From NCBI RefSeq assembly GCF_024679245.1, contig NC_090185.1:2473464-2537463 (forward strand): DNA of 64,000 bases. Reading direction: 5' to 3'. A model generated the notes under the pieces. That model made no database searches. It had not been told where the DNA came from and worked only from the letters and a program-made list of their open reading frames with translations. The translations under genes were made by a program, and so were the position numbers. This stretch comes from Pseudorasbora parva. Its lineage: Eukaryota > Chordata > Actinopteri > Cypriniformes > Gobionidae. This document shows positions 54,701 to 64,000 of this stretch, in pieces; the first letter of the stretch is position 1, and each line of letters begins with the position of its first letter.

Positions 54701-55209
54701 TTTTACACTCCCCTGACTTTTCTCTCCCTTTTCTGTTGCAGACTGACGCGTCAGACAGGGGGCTGGGCGCAGTCCTGGCCCAGGAGGTGGAGGGGGGAGA
54801 GCGGCCGGTGCTGTACATTAGCCGTAAGCTCTCGAAGAGAGAGGCTAAGTACAGCACCATCGAAAAAGAGTGCCTTGCCATCAGGTGGGCCGTTCTCACC
54901 CTCCGCTATTACCTTCTGGGGCGGGAGTTCACCCTCTGTTCGGACCACGCTCCTCTCCAATGGCTCCACCGCATGAAGGATACCAACGCGCGGATCACCC
55001 GTTGGTATCTAGCTCTTCAGCCTTTTAAGTTCCAGGTGGTCCACAGGCCGGGTGCTCAGATGGCTGTGGCCGACTTCCTCTCCAGAAATGGGGGGGGGGG
55101 GCTGCAGGCCGGACGGCTCCCCGGCCTGAGTCGGGCGGTGGGGGTATGTGGCAAGGGGGGCGTGGTTCAGCGAGGTCTGCAGCGGGAGAGAGAGAGCCCG
55201 GACGGTTGA
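51688..55209 (+). CDS. pol: Gmr1-like pol: CCHC knuckle, protease, integrase, RT, RNase H
   Basis: The 1,173-codon frame is uninterrupted. CCHC knuckle C46-C49-H54-C59 (CWRCSDPDHFVDRC). Protease DSG at 100-102 (ALVDSGCNQT). Integrase about 300-560: zinc-binding CASCPEC, D near 370 (MDLIGPL), D near 430 (LTDQGTAF), E near 465 (GLVERFNRT), then a GPY/F module (KWQGPFEVARQVGDLDYEVI). RT about 720-900 with YLDDIVIYS near 868. RNase H about 1010-1135 (LLQTDASDRGLGAVL, TIEKECLAI, CSDHAPLQWL). Integrase precedes RT, opposite to most gypsy elements. The ATG is arbitrary, because the frame is probably entered from gag. The stop lies inside the 3' LTR. Confidence 0.93.
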   Translation: MEWAQGSTGVLLGSGGDNGSGSTPPPRSYSNPLPAAGAAGRPGLACWRCSDPDHFVDRCPMMDIGTMIRVPDVQRTTPDQAGEYQVPVSIKGGTYQALVDSGCNQTSIHQSLMQPGALDTSRMVKVRCVHGDVVEYPVVPVTIQFRGENHSVEVAVSPHLRHPLILGTNWPAFPVLLGSICADAAWENKARNGAVRVQVGETDTGPSGTASEEPSGVERLILSDRDDFLLEQSQDDTLKHAFQQVRTIDGQSLQPALPVTYPYFAIIKDRLYRVTQDAQTKVDTTQLLVPKSRREMLFQAAHSNPMAGHLGQAATLNRLMTRFFWPGIHDNVRRWCASCPECQLVNPLASPKAPLRPLPLMQVPFERIAMDLIGPLERSARGHRFALVIVDYATRYPEAVALRNISAKSVADALFRLISRVGIPKEILTDQGTAFMSRTLSELYGLLGIKSIRTSIYHPQTDGLVERFNRTLKSMIRKFVREDAKNWDRWLEPLLFAVREVPQASTGFSPFELLYGRQPRGVLDVLRETWEEGPSLAKNEIQYVLDLRTKLHTLGRLSRENLLQAQDRQSRSYNRGTRLRKFTLGEKVLVLLPTSSSKLMSKWQGPFEVARQVGDLDYEVIRSDRNGARQIYHLNLLKKWNEVESVLLATVIGGEDDLGPEASIKAQSVALAPGGDHLSPSQLTDLSKLQAEFADVFSPLPGRTDLIQHHIETEPGVVVRSRPYRLPEHKKKVVQEELGAMLDMGVIEESNSDWASPIVLVPKTDGSVRFCVDYRKVNAVSKFNAYPMPRVDELLDRLGTARFYSTLDLTKGYWQIPLSPLSKEKTAFTTPFGLHQFVTLPFGLLGAPATFQRLMDRILRPHAAYAAAYLDDIVIYSHDWQRHMQHVRAVLRSLRGAGLTANPKKCAIGRVEVRYLGFHLGHGQVRPQIDKTAAIATCPRPKTKKEVRQFLGLTGYYRRFIPNYSDLTSPLTDLTKKGLPDTVQWTEPCQQAFTRVKAALCGGPLLHSPDFSLPFLLQTDASDRGLGAVLAQEVEGGERPVLYISRKLSKREAKYSTIEKECLAIRWAVLTLRYYLLGREFTLCSDHAPLQWLHRMKDTNARITRWYLALQPFKFQVVHRPGAQMAVADFLSRNGGGGLQAGRLPGLSRAVGVCGKGGVVQRGLQRERESPDG

Positions 55210-55405
55210 TGCCAAACCCCCCTCACAGAGACTGAGTAACCGGAAGCCGGAAGTGCCGACCCGGAACTGATCGAGTGATCGTGTTTATGTGATTCCACAC
55301 CTGAGTGTGTGTTTATGAGTTATAGAGAAAATAAAGAGACAAGCATCAACCGTCCAGCCGACCCCCGTGTCCTCTTCCTTCCTCATTATATCGAACATTG
55401 TTACA
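55147..55405 (+). repeat. 3' LTR of the Gmr1-like element
   Basis: Starts TGTGGCAAGGGGGGCGTGG after a purine-rich tract (GGGCGGTGGGGGTA, the polypurine tract) and ends GAACATTGTTACA. AATAAA occurs near 55331. Length 259 bp. It is related to, but shorter than, the solo LTR at 9368-9745. Confidence 0.85.
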
Positions 55406-55864
55406 AATTGAATACATTTAATTATCAAAGTAAACCAAATTAAACCAAAAATAAGCTAAACAATATTCCCATAATGGCCCTAAGGCTAAAAGGACCCATA
55501 TCTATTTGAAAGTTGAACTGTTTTGCAATATGAGGTCAACACAATACAGGACTGAAGCTGCTGTGCATTGTTCTAGTGCAATATGCTGTTGAAATACAAG
55601 CATTTTCTGTGAAAATTTGGTTTAAATAAATATAAATCTTACAGACATACATGATTTGTATCATTTTTAATTCTGTGGTAAGATGACTTGAAGTGACTCG
55701 AAACTAAAATGGTAGGACTTGGACTCGACTTGAGACTTGTTGGCTTTGACTTCTGACTCGACTCGAGACTTGACTAATCTTTGACTCGACTTGACTCGGG
55801 ACTCGAGGGCAAAGACTTGAGACTTACTTGTGACTTGCATAACAATGACTTTGTCCCACCTCTG
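55406..55864. mobile_element. hAT-type non-autonomous element, right end
   Basis: The right terminus (reverse complement CAGAGGTGGGACAAAGTCAT) is at 55864, preceded by a self-similar block rich in GACTCGA / CTTGAGAC words (55690-55815), a composition known from fish hAT elements. It abuts duplicon C at GAATTTTGTGTGAAT (compare 23640 and 35980). The left terminus is not visible; the gypsy 3' LTR ends inside or beside it. Confidence 0.6.
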
Positions 55865-56699
55865 GAATTTTGTGTGAATAATCACGCCCTGTGCGACATG
55901 TGGCGTGTGTGCTGGTTGCTGTGCTACGCGAGAAACCGGACTGGCGCCGGCTTCACACTGCACGCGCAAGCAGAGCGTTGGCAGGGCAGAAGCAGTGTGT
56001 ATGGAGAGCCGGAGCCGCGCACCCCTTTATGCATTCACACAGGCAGCGTTTGTCTCACGCAGCTGAACCGCGGCTTGTGTGTTGCAAATACAGACGAATA
56101 ATTGTCCATTCTGTCTGCTGCAAATACAACCGTGTTCCCCTTTGTCCCCAAAACACATGCATATAACATGCTGTAAATAGGTAGTTTACATGATAAAAGT
56201 AACCTTAAAGTTAAGATATGCCTCTAGATTCAATCATTTAAATGGGCCGTTGAAGTTTAGGCAAAAACGTATGGCAGTGATGCCTTTTCATGCATTTCAT
56301 TAATTTTTTTCACAGTGCAGGATGTCATGTGGTGATAGTGAAACTCACGGAACACTTCACTAAATGATTTTATGGTGAAATTTTCTGTTCATGTTCATCA
56401 GGTTAATTTGATCAAGAACTAAGCATCTGTGGCTTTAATTTAGCATGAGCAGCACGGCAAAAATAGACTTAGTGCTGAAACGATGCAGCACTGCTGCTTC
56501 TGCCCTGCTAACGCGTGCAGTGTGAAACCAGCCGGACAGACACTTTATCGTTTATGAGCGCTTTAATATTTAAATAGGCAAAGCTTAGAAATGCACAATT
56601 GATCAACTTCAGTGAAGATGCAGCACTGGCTCGAGTGCAAGCCCTGCATTTAGTTGTAGTATTTATGCATTTGCACTGTAAATGAGCAATGAGTGTGTC

Positions 56700-57114
56700 T
56701 GTGTAGTGCAGTGGTGTGTATTATTAGTTTTGGTATATTCTCGCGGTGTGTGTGGGAGTTAGCATTTGTTTGGTCATTGCCACGTTGTGAGTGAGCGTTT
56801 GTTGGGGGCGTGGCCAGCGAGGTATTAAAAGCCTCATGTGTTTGTAGCATTTGGCTAGAGGTGTAGCATTGATTGACTGATAGACAACTACTCTGTAAGT
56901 GTTTGTAACTTTTGTCATTTGATTGTTTGTTCATTTGTTGTTGGATAAGTGTGTCTGTGTAGTGCAGTGGTGTGGTGTGTATTATTAGTTTTGGTGTATT
57001 CTCGCGGTGTGTGTGGAAGTTAGCATTTGTTTGGTCATTGCCACGTTGTGAGTGAGCGTTTGTTGGGGGCGTTCCCAACTGCTTTCATTAACGATACTCA
57101 GGTGAGTATAAATA
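56700..57114 (+). promoter_or_regulatory. LINE 5' monomers and TATA-bearing leader, copy C
   Basis: One full monomer (TATTAAAA at 56823-56830 behind GGGGGCGTGGC) and one diverged terminal monomer leading to TATAAATA at 57107-57114. The loss or gain of exactly one 261-bp unit relative to copy B fits recombination between monomers. Confidence 0.6.
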
Positions 57115-57156
57115 GCGTGATAGGCAGCGGAAGCGGCAGTGTGAAGCCCTCCTTGT

Positions 57157-57501
57157 GTGAAGACCGACGAGTGTAAAGACTTCAATTCTTCCCTGTGCAA
57201 GACCGACGAGTGTAAAGACTTCAACTCTTCCCTTTGCAAGACCAACGAGTGTAAAGACTTCAACTCTTCCCTGTGCAAAACCGACGAGTGTAAAGACTTC
57301 AACTCTTCTCTGTGCAAGACCGACGAGTGTCAAGACTTCAACTCTTCCCTGTGCAACTCCTCCCGAGCAAGGACCCCGGCAAGGCACTTGAGTATCATCT
57401 TCCTTTTCATTATTTGCGTTCGGTTCTTTTCTAATTCCTATCTGGCCTTTTCTCTGATCTGTATTCACCATGTGTTTTCAAATCTCAACTATTACTACTA
57501 G
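57157..57501 (+). other. Small open frame over the 13-residue minisatellite, copy C
   Basis: 114 codons: five KTDECKDFNSSLC-type repeats, a short basic linker (NSSRARTPARHL) and a hydrophobic stretch (SIIFLFIICVRFF). It ends 32 bases inside the start of the main ORF (57470). A Cys-bearing 13-residue repeat with a membrane-like tail is unusual for a LINE. It could be a decayed ORF1, an upstream frame or a chance result of a 39-bp period. In copy B it is frameshifted. Confidence 0.4.
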
Positions 57502-60340
57502 CACTCGTAAATCACGCTCTGTATGCACGAGACGCCGCAATCCTAATAATTTGCGCTATATCCTAACATCCTCTGCTACTTTACTCTCTATTCCAATTGG
57601 TCTCTGGAATTGCCAGTCTGCTGTAAACAAAGCAGACTTTATTTCATCTATTGGGACTCATTCTCAGCTCAGCCTCATGGCCCTAACTGAGACCTGGATC
57701 AAACCAGAGGACACTGCCACTCCTGCAGCCCTCTCAACCAATTTAACTTTTTCACACACTCCTCGGACTATTGGGAGGGGTGGGGGTACTGGTTTGCTTA
57801 TTTCAAATGATTCGAAATTTGATCTCTTACCATCTCTACCAGCCATTTCATTTGAATCGCACTCAATCACTATTACTCACCCTGTTAAAATCCATGTGGT
57901 AGTGGTCTATCGTCCTCCAGGTCACCTCGGTAACTTTGTGGAGGAGTTGGATGTGTTACTTTCTAGCTTCTTGGTGACTTCAACATCCATCTTGATAAAC
58001 ACCTAGCCACAGGCTTCAGCACTCTACTGACTTCATTTGACCTTAAGTTCAAATCTATCTACTACGGCTACTCACAGATCAGGTAACCAATTAGACCTCG
58101 TCTACACACGCAACTGCTCCACGGACAACACTTTAGTTACTCCATTACACACCTCAGACCACTTTCTCATCACTCTTAACCTCATACTGACTCCTGATAC
58201 AACACGTACTCCTACACAGATTACCTTTCGGCGTAATCTACGCTCACTCTCTCCCTCTCGCCTATCCACTATGGTTTCATCTTCACTCCCTCCATCTGCT
58301 CAGTTCTCTGCACTGGACACTAACAGTGCTACCGACACTCTTTGCTCCACTCTAACATCCTCCTTAGACAGTTTTTGCCCCCTTTCATCCAGACCTGCCC
58401 GCCCCACCCCATCTGCCCCCTGGCTGTCTGATGTTCTCCGTGAACATCACTCTGGACTCAGGGCGGCAGAGAGGAAATGGCGGAAATCTAAAAACTATAC
58501 TGACCTTACCTTGTATCAGTCTCTTCTCTCTTCTTTCTCTACAAATGTCTCCACTGCTAAAACAACATACTACCACAACAAAATCAACAATTGCTCTGAC
58601 TCTCGTAAACTCTTTAAAACATTCTCCTCTCTCCTTTGTACTCCTCCTCCCCCTCCTTCATCAACTCTTACAGCTGATGACTTTGCATCATTTTTCACAA
58701 ACAAAACATCTCTCATTAGCAACCAGTTCTCCTCACCACAAACTGACACGCACATCTCAACCACAAACACGAACACGCTTCCATCCTTCTCTCCGCTCTC
58801 CGAGGCAGATATTTCTAAACTCATCCTTTCCAATCACCCTACTACCTGTCCACTTGATCCTATACCCACTCACCTCCTTCAGGCTATTTCTTCTTCAATC
58901 ACTCCTGCACTCACTCACATTGTCAACACTTCTCTTCACACGGGAACCTTTCCCACAGCATTTAAGCAGGCTCGGGTAGCCCCACTGCTTAAGAAACCCT
59001 CTCTGAATCCAGCACTTTAAGAAAACTACCGACCGGTATCCCTTCTGCCTTTCATTGCAAAGGCCCTTGAGCGAGTTGTGTTCAATCAACTCTCTATGTT
59101 TCTTGAACAGGACAACCTCCTAGACAACAACCAATCCCGCTTCAAAAGCGGCCATTCGACTGAGACTGCCTTGCTCTCGGTAACTGAGGCACTGAGACTG
59201 ACAAAAGCAGCTTCCAAATCCTCAGTGCTCATCCTGTTGGATCTGTCTGCTGCTTTTGTCACAGTTAACCACCAGATCCTTCTGTCAACACTTAAGAAGA
59301 CGGGGATCTCAGGAACTGCCATCCAGTGGTTCAGGTCTTACCTCTCTGGTAGGTCCTACAGGGTGTCATGGAGAGGTGAAGTGTCTAAGTCACATCATCT
59401 AGCTACTGGGGTTCCCCAGGGCTCAGTGCTTGGACCACTTCTCTTCTCCATCTACATGTCATCATTAGGTTCTGTCATTCAGAAACACGGCTTCTCCTAT
59501 CACTGCTATGCAGATGGCACTCAACTCTACTTCTCATTTCAACCAGATGATCCTACAGTCAGTGTTCGTATCGCTGCCTGTCTGACAGACATTTCTGACT
59601 GGATGAAGGAGCATCACCTTCAACTCAATCTTGCAAAGACAGAATTCCTTGTTTTCTCAACCAACCCAGCACTTCATCAAAATTTCTCCATTCAGCTTGG
59701 TTCATCGACCATAACTCCATCCAGGACAGCCAGGAATCAACCAGGAGTGAGAAAACTCACAGGAGTTGTGATTGATGACCAGTTAAACTTCACTGACCAC
59801 ATTACTGCAACAGCCCGGTCCTGCAGATTTGCTTTATACAACATTAGAAAGATCAGACCCTTCCTATCAGAACAGGCTGCACAACTCCTGGTTCAAGCTC
59901 TTGTTCTCTCCAGACTGGACTATTGTAATGCTCTTCTGGCTGGGCTTCCAGCACACACTATCAAACCCTTGCAGCTGATCCAGAATGCAGCGGCGAGAGT
60001 GGTCTTTAATGAGCCGAAGAGAGCTCATGTTACGCCTCTCTTCATCAAACTGCACTGGTTGCCAATGGCTGCTCGCATCAAATTCAAGGCACTAGTTCTC
60101 GCCTACAAAACAACCACTGGCTCTGCACCAATATACCTAAACTCACTTGTTCAGACTTACACACCCTCCAGAAGCTTGCGTTCTGCGAGCGAGCGGCGCC
60201 TCGTGGTTCCATCCCAAAGAGGCATGAAATCGGTCTCACAGACATTTTCCTGGACCGTTCCCACCTGGTGGAATGACCTGCCGATCTCAATTCGTGCTGC
60301 CGAGTCTGTAGCCATTTTTAAAAAAACATCTTAAGACACA
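57470..60340 (+). pseudogene. LINE ORF2 (endonuclease-RT), copy C, broken
   Basis: Open segments are 57470-58006 (endonuclease), 58037-59020 (endonuclease end, linker, RT start) and 59078-60334 (RT to C-terminus). Private lesions: a deletion in the endonuclease at about 57972 that removes the PLILLSD part before FNIH, an RT Asp changed to Val (LSAAFVTVNH), the catalytic box YADD changed to YADG (CYADGTQLYF), and an insertion near 59740. The frameshift near 58050 and the TAA at 59018-59020 are shared with copy B. Confidence 0.88.
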
Positions 60341-61457
60341 TCTCTTCCAATTGCACTTGACCAATACAGAATAGCACTTACTGATCACCACAGCAACGAC
60401 CAAATAGCGCACACTCCTGGATCATATCTACGTCTCTCATCCGGATTTGTGCCTTCAGGCAGGTATGTTACATAGTTACATATCATAACTATCAAAATCC
60501 GGTGTACTATATTTTGCGTACGTGAGTTTTTGTTGAAGATGGCTATTGCTGCGCGTTTAGCTAGAATGCCATACAAAACCAACCCATTGGGCCACTGAAT
60601 CTGCATTAACGACAACAGCTGGGGCAACAGCCTTAGTCCTAATGGGTTGTTATCATAGCTATCAAAATCCAGTGTTCTGTATTTTGCGTACGTGAGTTTT
60701 TGTTGTAGGTGGCTATTGTAGATGGCTATTAAAAAAAAAAAAAAAAATTGTGTACTGTGCTAATTAATTGAGACTTCTTACAGCTCTTACAGGTTGTTGG
60801 CCTTGTTTGTTTCGTTGCTTCTATTGCTCTCCCCTTTTTTGTAAGTCGCTTTGGATAAAAGCGTCTGCTAAATGATTAAATGTAAATGTAATGCAAATAC
60901 AATTGCTTAAATCATGTTATGAGATTGTTTTAGTTATAAAACTCTGAATATACAATGTAAAAGTGTTAGACAAAATTAAATAATAGGCCTACTTTTAGAT
61001 GGGAAACTAAAGCCTCCAGTATGAGGCAGCAAGTGTTAAAGATTGAGTCAATTAATCCTACAACAGATTCATTCAAAATGGCTGTATCAACGCTCGAGTA
61101 TTCCAAAGCCTGCAAATTTTCTATTGTTGATATAATCTTAAACATATACTTTTGTACAGTCATGAAGTGTGAAAACCCCTGTCGCTGATCCATCGGTGTG
61201 TGTGAACACAGCAGTGCAGTACAAAAGAGCAGCGATTGTCATTAAAACAGCAGGAGAACATGAATCTGAGTCTTTTCATGGTGAGAGACAGAAGCCAATT
61301 GATTCAACTCGCGTATGAGAACATCCCAATGCAGTCAAAGTCTGGTGGCAAACAGTTAATGAACATTAGTGAAGAACAAAGAAGAGAAGGGGAGGGAAAA
61401 TTGGATTGGTGTGTCAAATTCACTGTGTATTCTGACAGCTTTCTATCAGAACCAACA

Positions 61458-62238
61458 TTAAAGGGTTACTTCAGCGATTAGCATATGGCTTTGTATCAGT
61501 AGAAACCCTGGAGTATATTCAAATTATTGTGCTTTCCCCCCTCATATCCCCCTCAGACGAGAGATTTATGCATTTTATTTCTGGAAAAATTCCTCCTATG
61601 ATGCAAATTGACGATTTTTGCATCATCGGAGGAATGTTTGCCCAAAGGCTAAAGACTACAGCCAGCAGAGGGAGCCATTTCCGCATGTTTTGAATCCGCG
61701 CATGGGGGATGGAGATTACACCTCAGCTTGCAGAGAGAACTCAGCTGGCAGCTACAGGCACTCATTTAAACGGAGCTATGGTGTGCAATGTAAGTCTTTT
61801 AACTTCTCAAATTAATTTCTATGAAAGTTAAGCTTGTAAAGGCATGAACTGAAAAGCGCCAGACTGAACTCGCGTTGTGAATGTATGCCGCGAGTGTAGT
61901 CGCGATTACCTCAGCTCTCATCACTCGTGCAGTCAGTGCTCAGTGCTGTGATACTCGCGCGGTGACTCATTCATTATATTGAACAGACACGTTCAGTTTT
62001 TAATTGTAGTGTCTCCTCTAACTCAGTCACTGTAATCAAGTTGGTGGCATTGGGAATGGCACAGGGCAGCGAAGCATTCTGGGAATTGTAGTCTTTCATC
62101 CCCATGGGACAAAAATACATTTTCTGTCTTTTCTCAGTCTAGAAGACACCAAATTCAAAAATAATTTCACATTTCTACTACATTGATGACCCAGTTTAAA
62201 TACAGATTCATCTTCCCAGCGCTGAAGTACCCCTTTAA
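61458..62238. mobile_element. TTAA-flanked MITE, copy C
   Basis: Third copy of the insertion at 25016-25796, with intact TTAA sites and inverted ends. Confidence 0.85.
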
Positions 62239-63020
62239 CTTCTGGAGCAGTTTGAGCTCCAGTAGCTCGTCTGTTTGATCGGACCACACGGGCCAGCCTT
62301 CGAGTAAACCCTGAGTTCTGTTCAGTTCATCCTCCGGTATCGTCTACGTTACGTGGTTGTGTTTCTCCTCATGATTCTCCTGTGTGTTGTGTGGATTATT
62401 AGATTAAAGACGGTTCTTTGAGTTATTTCCTGAGTCGTGCGCTTCACTACAGCCACCGTTGCTGACACTAACAGTGAATGTTAATCTTCTTCAACTCATT
62501 TAACCAGTAATTTATCACATGATACAGAACAGAAGCAACTGAAGCCATAAAAACACATTTAAAACTCACCAACCAGACGCCACAAACAGAGCAAAAGTAA
62601 TTTGAGGAACATTTTCTTCATCGGTGCACTGAAAAGCCCACGATAGCGACTCTTAAAATGGCTGCTAACCCTCAGATTGATCTGAAACACTGAACTGTGA
62701 TATTTATCTGGTTGTGTGTGAATCCTCCCCTAACCTCAGTAAGTTTCCACTCACACATCCGTCTCCTTTAACATCACGGAAATCAACACGCTTTTGCTGA
62801 TCTTACGTTTTCAAATGAATTCTGGCCCTGAATGAAAACTAATATCAGAAGAGTGAAATATTGGATTAGATATCTGGATCTACTGGAGTGTTATTTAGTG
62901 CTGTAAGCTGTCAATCATATCTGACCTCTGACTCTTATTTGACTTTATTTCATAGTAGTAATTTGAAATTTTACTGTAATATCATAAACAGTGCATCACT
63001 CTTGCTGGCTCACACATGCT

Positions 63021-63023
<3 letters not shown>

Positions 63024-63105
<82 letters not shown>
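63024..63105. repeat. (CA)n microsatellite at a block junction
   Basis: About 82 bp of pure CA. It joins the right end of duplicon C directly to the beginning of another duplicon copy, without the Tc1::DIRS block that separates them elsewhere. Confidence 0.9.
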
Positions 63106-63107
<2 letters not shown>

Positions 63108-63457
63108 TTGCTGACCTCCTAAATGTCTCTCAAACCAGATTCAGGGATCCAGTCTTCCTGACTCTGCAAGCTCACCGTCCTCACTCTCAGAAGGAATGAC
63201 TAACTGCTCAATCATGGTCCTTCTGCTCATAAAATGTTCTTGTTTCTATTTCCTGCAAGTATCAATAGATAGTAAAAACACTCAATATTGGTGCATTCAT
63301 TCATTCATATTGCCGGAACAAAAGTGGCCTAACTGCACAGTGTTGCCCTGAGGCAACAAAAAACAACACAGTTTAGTATTTAAATAAACATTTTAACAAT
63401 CAAACATGCTTCTTTACATACTGATGCACAGTATTTTTTTATATGAAGTTATTTAAA
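63106..63457. repeat. Start of a fourth duplicon copy, truncated
   Basis: CTTTGCTGACCTCCTAAATG through GAAGTTATTTAAA matches 22967-23318 and 35319-35671, then homology stops abruptly at 63457. Confidence 0.85.
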
Positions 63458-64000
63458 TACGACTTTGAAAATCGTGCAGTCTGAACTCGGGATTAGCAAC
63501 TGCACAGAGGTTTTACAACCTAGTACTAAGGGAAATTATATATGAGTTAAATAACAAATGAATTCAGGGAGTGTTTATCTAAAGGTAAATGACTGCCTTA
63601 AGAAAAGTTTTGATAGCATTTTCTTTTATTCTTCACTCCATGTAACGAACAGTGTTTATAAGCAGCACTGCTTTGATTACAGAGTTTACCAGGGAATTGG
63701 CTCTATTTCTGCTATTCCATAAGCACCAGCTATTGACAGAGGCAGACGCTTTTATCCAAAGGATTTACATTTTCATTCAGCCTGACTGTTTTTGTTTTTT
63801 GTTTTTATGTGATGTTGTTAATTTTAACAAGTTAATGGAAAATGTATGCATTCTAAAAATCTAAAAGATTCATTTATTAAGGTATATAGAACTATTAATT
63901 GAGTTGATAAAAAAATATAGGTTTATCACTTTAAAAAACATTTTGGTTGAAACTGTACTTTATTTGCATACTTGTCCGTAAATAGCATTATTTTGTAAGT
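63458..64000. other. AT-rich sequence beyond the duplicated region
   Basis: Single-copy within this window. It holds a small piece of the fish LINE/SINE tail (AGACGCTTTTATCCAAAGGA at about 63743) but no gene or complete element. Confidence 0.45.

Larger units (their letters stand above)
50824..55405 (+). mobile_element. Gmr1-like Ty3/gypsy LTR retrotransposon, 5' LTR missing
   Basis: Gypsy sequence starts at 50824, only 29 bp before the gag ATG, directly joined to DIRS terminal sequence. The 5' LTR and primer-binding site are absent. Gag, pol and the 3' LTR (55147-55405) remain. The pol order is protease, integrase, RT, RNase H, the copia-like order known for the deuterostome Gmr1-like group. 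GC content is clearly higher than in the surroundings. The element cannot transcribe normally without its 5' LTR. Confidence 0.9.
56677..60898 (+). mobile_element. LINE (L2/Rex1-like) with 5' tandem monomers, copy C
   Basis: Paralogue of 36787-41405 at the same target: TGTAAAT (one change) at 56677-56683 and TGCAAAT at 60892-60898. It has about two monomers instead of three, and five minisatellite units instead of nine. The 3' UTR direct repeat and the tail AAATGTAAATGTAA are the same. Confidence 0.88.
55865..63023. repeat. Duplicon copy C (with LINE insertion)
   Basis: Homologous to copies A and B from GAATTTTGTGTGAATAATCA onward; the first about 670 bp of the duplicon are missing, replaced by hAT sequence. 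It carries the LINE at 56684-60891 and the TTAA MITE at 61458-62238. Its right end follows the longer version (GTTTTCAAATGAATTCTGGC) also seen at 13850-14090. No host gene. Confidence 0.85.

Noticed and set aside
53102..54969. Alternative open frames within pol
   Set aside because: They overlap the continuous pol frame that carries all catalytic motifs; they are shadows.

Overview
This is vertebrate nuclear DNA with no bacterial or viral gene layout. The repeat content suggests a teleost fish, most likely a cyprinid: Tc1 transposons, DIRS-type tyrosine-recombinase retrotransposons, L2-type LINEs, a Gmr1-like Ty3/gypsy element, TTAA-flanked MITEs, hAT elements, long (CA)n tracts, and the fish LINE/SINE 3' tail ending in GTAAATGTAA. 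The species call is inference. I see no host protein-coding gene, tRNA or rRNA; every supported coding stretch belongs to a transposable element.

Layout. 1-9.9 kb is a mosaic of old fragments: a TTAA MITE (667-1167), an L2 3' end (2797-3996), a hAT element with exact 8-bp target duplications and a LINE piece inside it (4242-6031), an antisense LINE RT relic (about 6930-7430), a DIRS recombinase relic (7495-8320) and a solo LTR with 5-bp target duplications (9363-9750). 9.9-17.6 kb holds a second DIRS recombinase fragment, an antisense Tc1 fragment, a 1.43-kb TTAA element, a (CA)n higher-order block, a small hAT MITE and a 5'-truncated antisense L2 (15063-17593).

From about 17.6 kb the window is a series of duplicated blocks. 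Each block has the order [short AT-rich module]-[Tc1 transposon split by a DIRS element]-[(CA)n]-[duplicon of about 3.6 kb built from older repeats]. Tc1::DIRS composites start at 18106, 27089 and 44023. Duplicon copies start at 22967 (A), 35319 (B) and 55865 (C), and a fourth begins at 63106 but is cut at 63457. Later events mark single copies. A full-length L2 with two open ORFs (29003-34260) sits inside the second DIRS. A second LINE, with tandem promoter-like monomers, sits at the same target in copies B and C (36794-41398, 56684-60891), while copy A keeps the empty site. In the third block a 3,079-bp segment is tandemly duplicated without visible change (44891-47969 and 47970-51048). It carries the junction between DIRS and a Gmr1-like gypsy element, whose long pol ORF (51688-55209) encodes integrase upstream of reverse transcriptase.

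Function. The elements act as independent parasites. L2 uses ORF1 (zinc finger plus SGNH esterase) and ORF2 (endonuclease plus RT); Gmr1-like uses a SCAN-like gag and PR-IN-RT-RH; DIRS uses RT/RNase H plus tyrosine recombinase; Tc1 uses a DDE transposase. Only the L2 at 29003-34260 looks structurally complete. The gypsy pol is open, but its 5' LTR is missing. The DIRS, Tc1 and other LINE copies are broken. The main value of the window is a readable order of insertion, duplication and rearrangement, not a novel host system.
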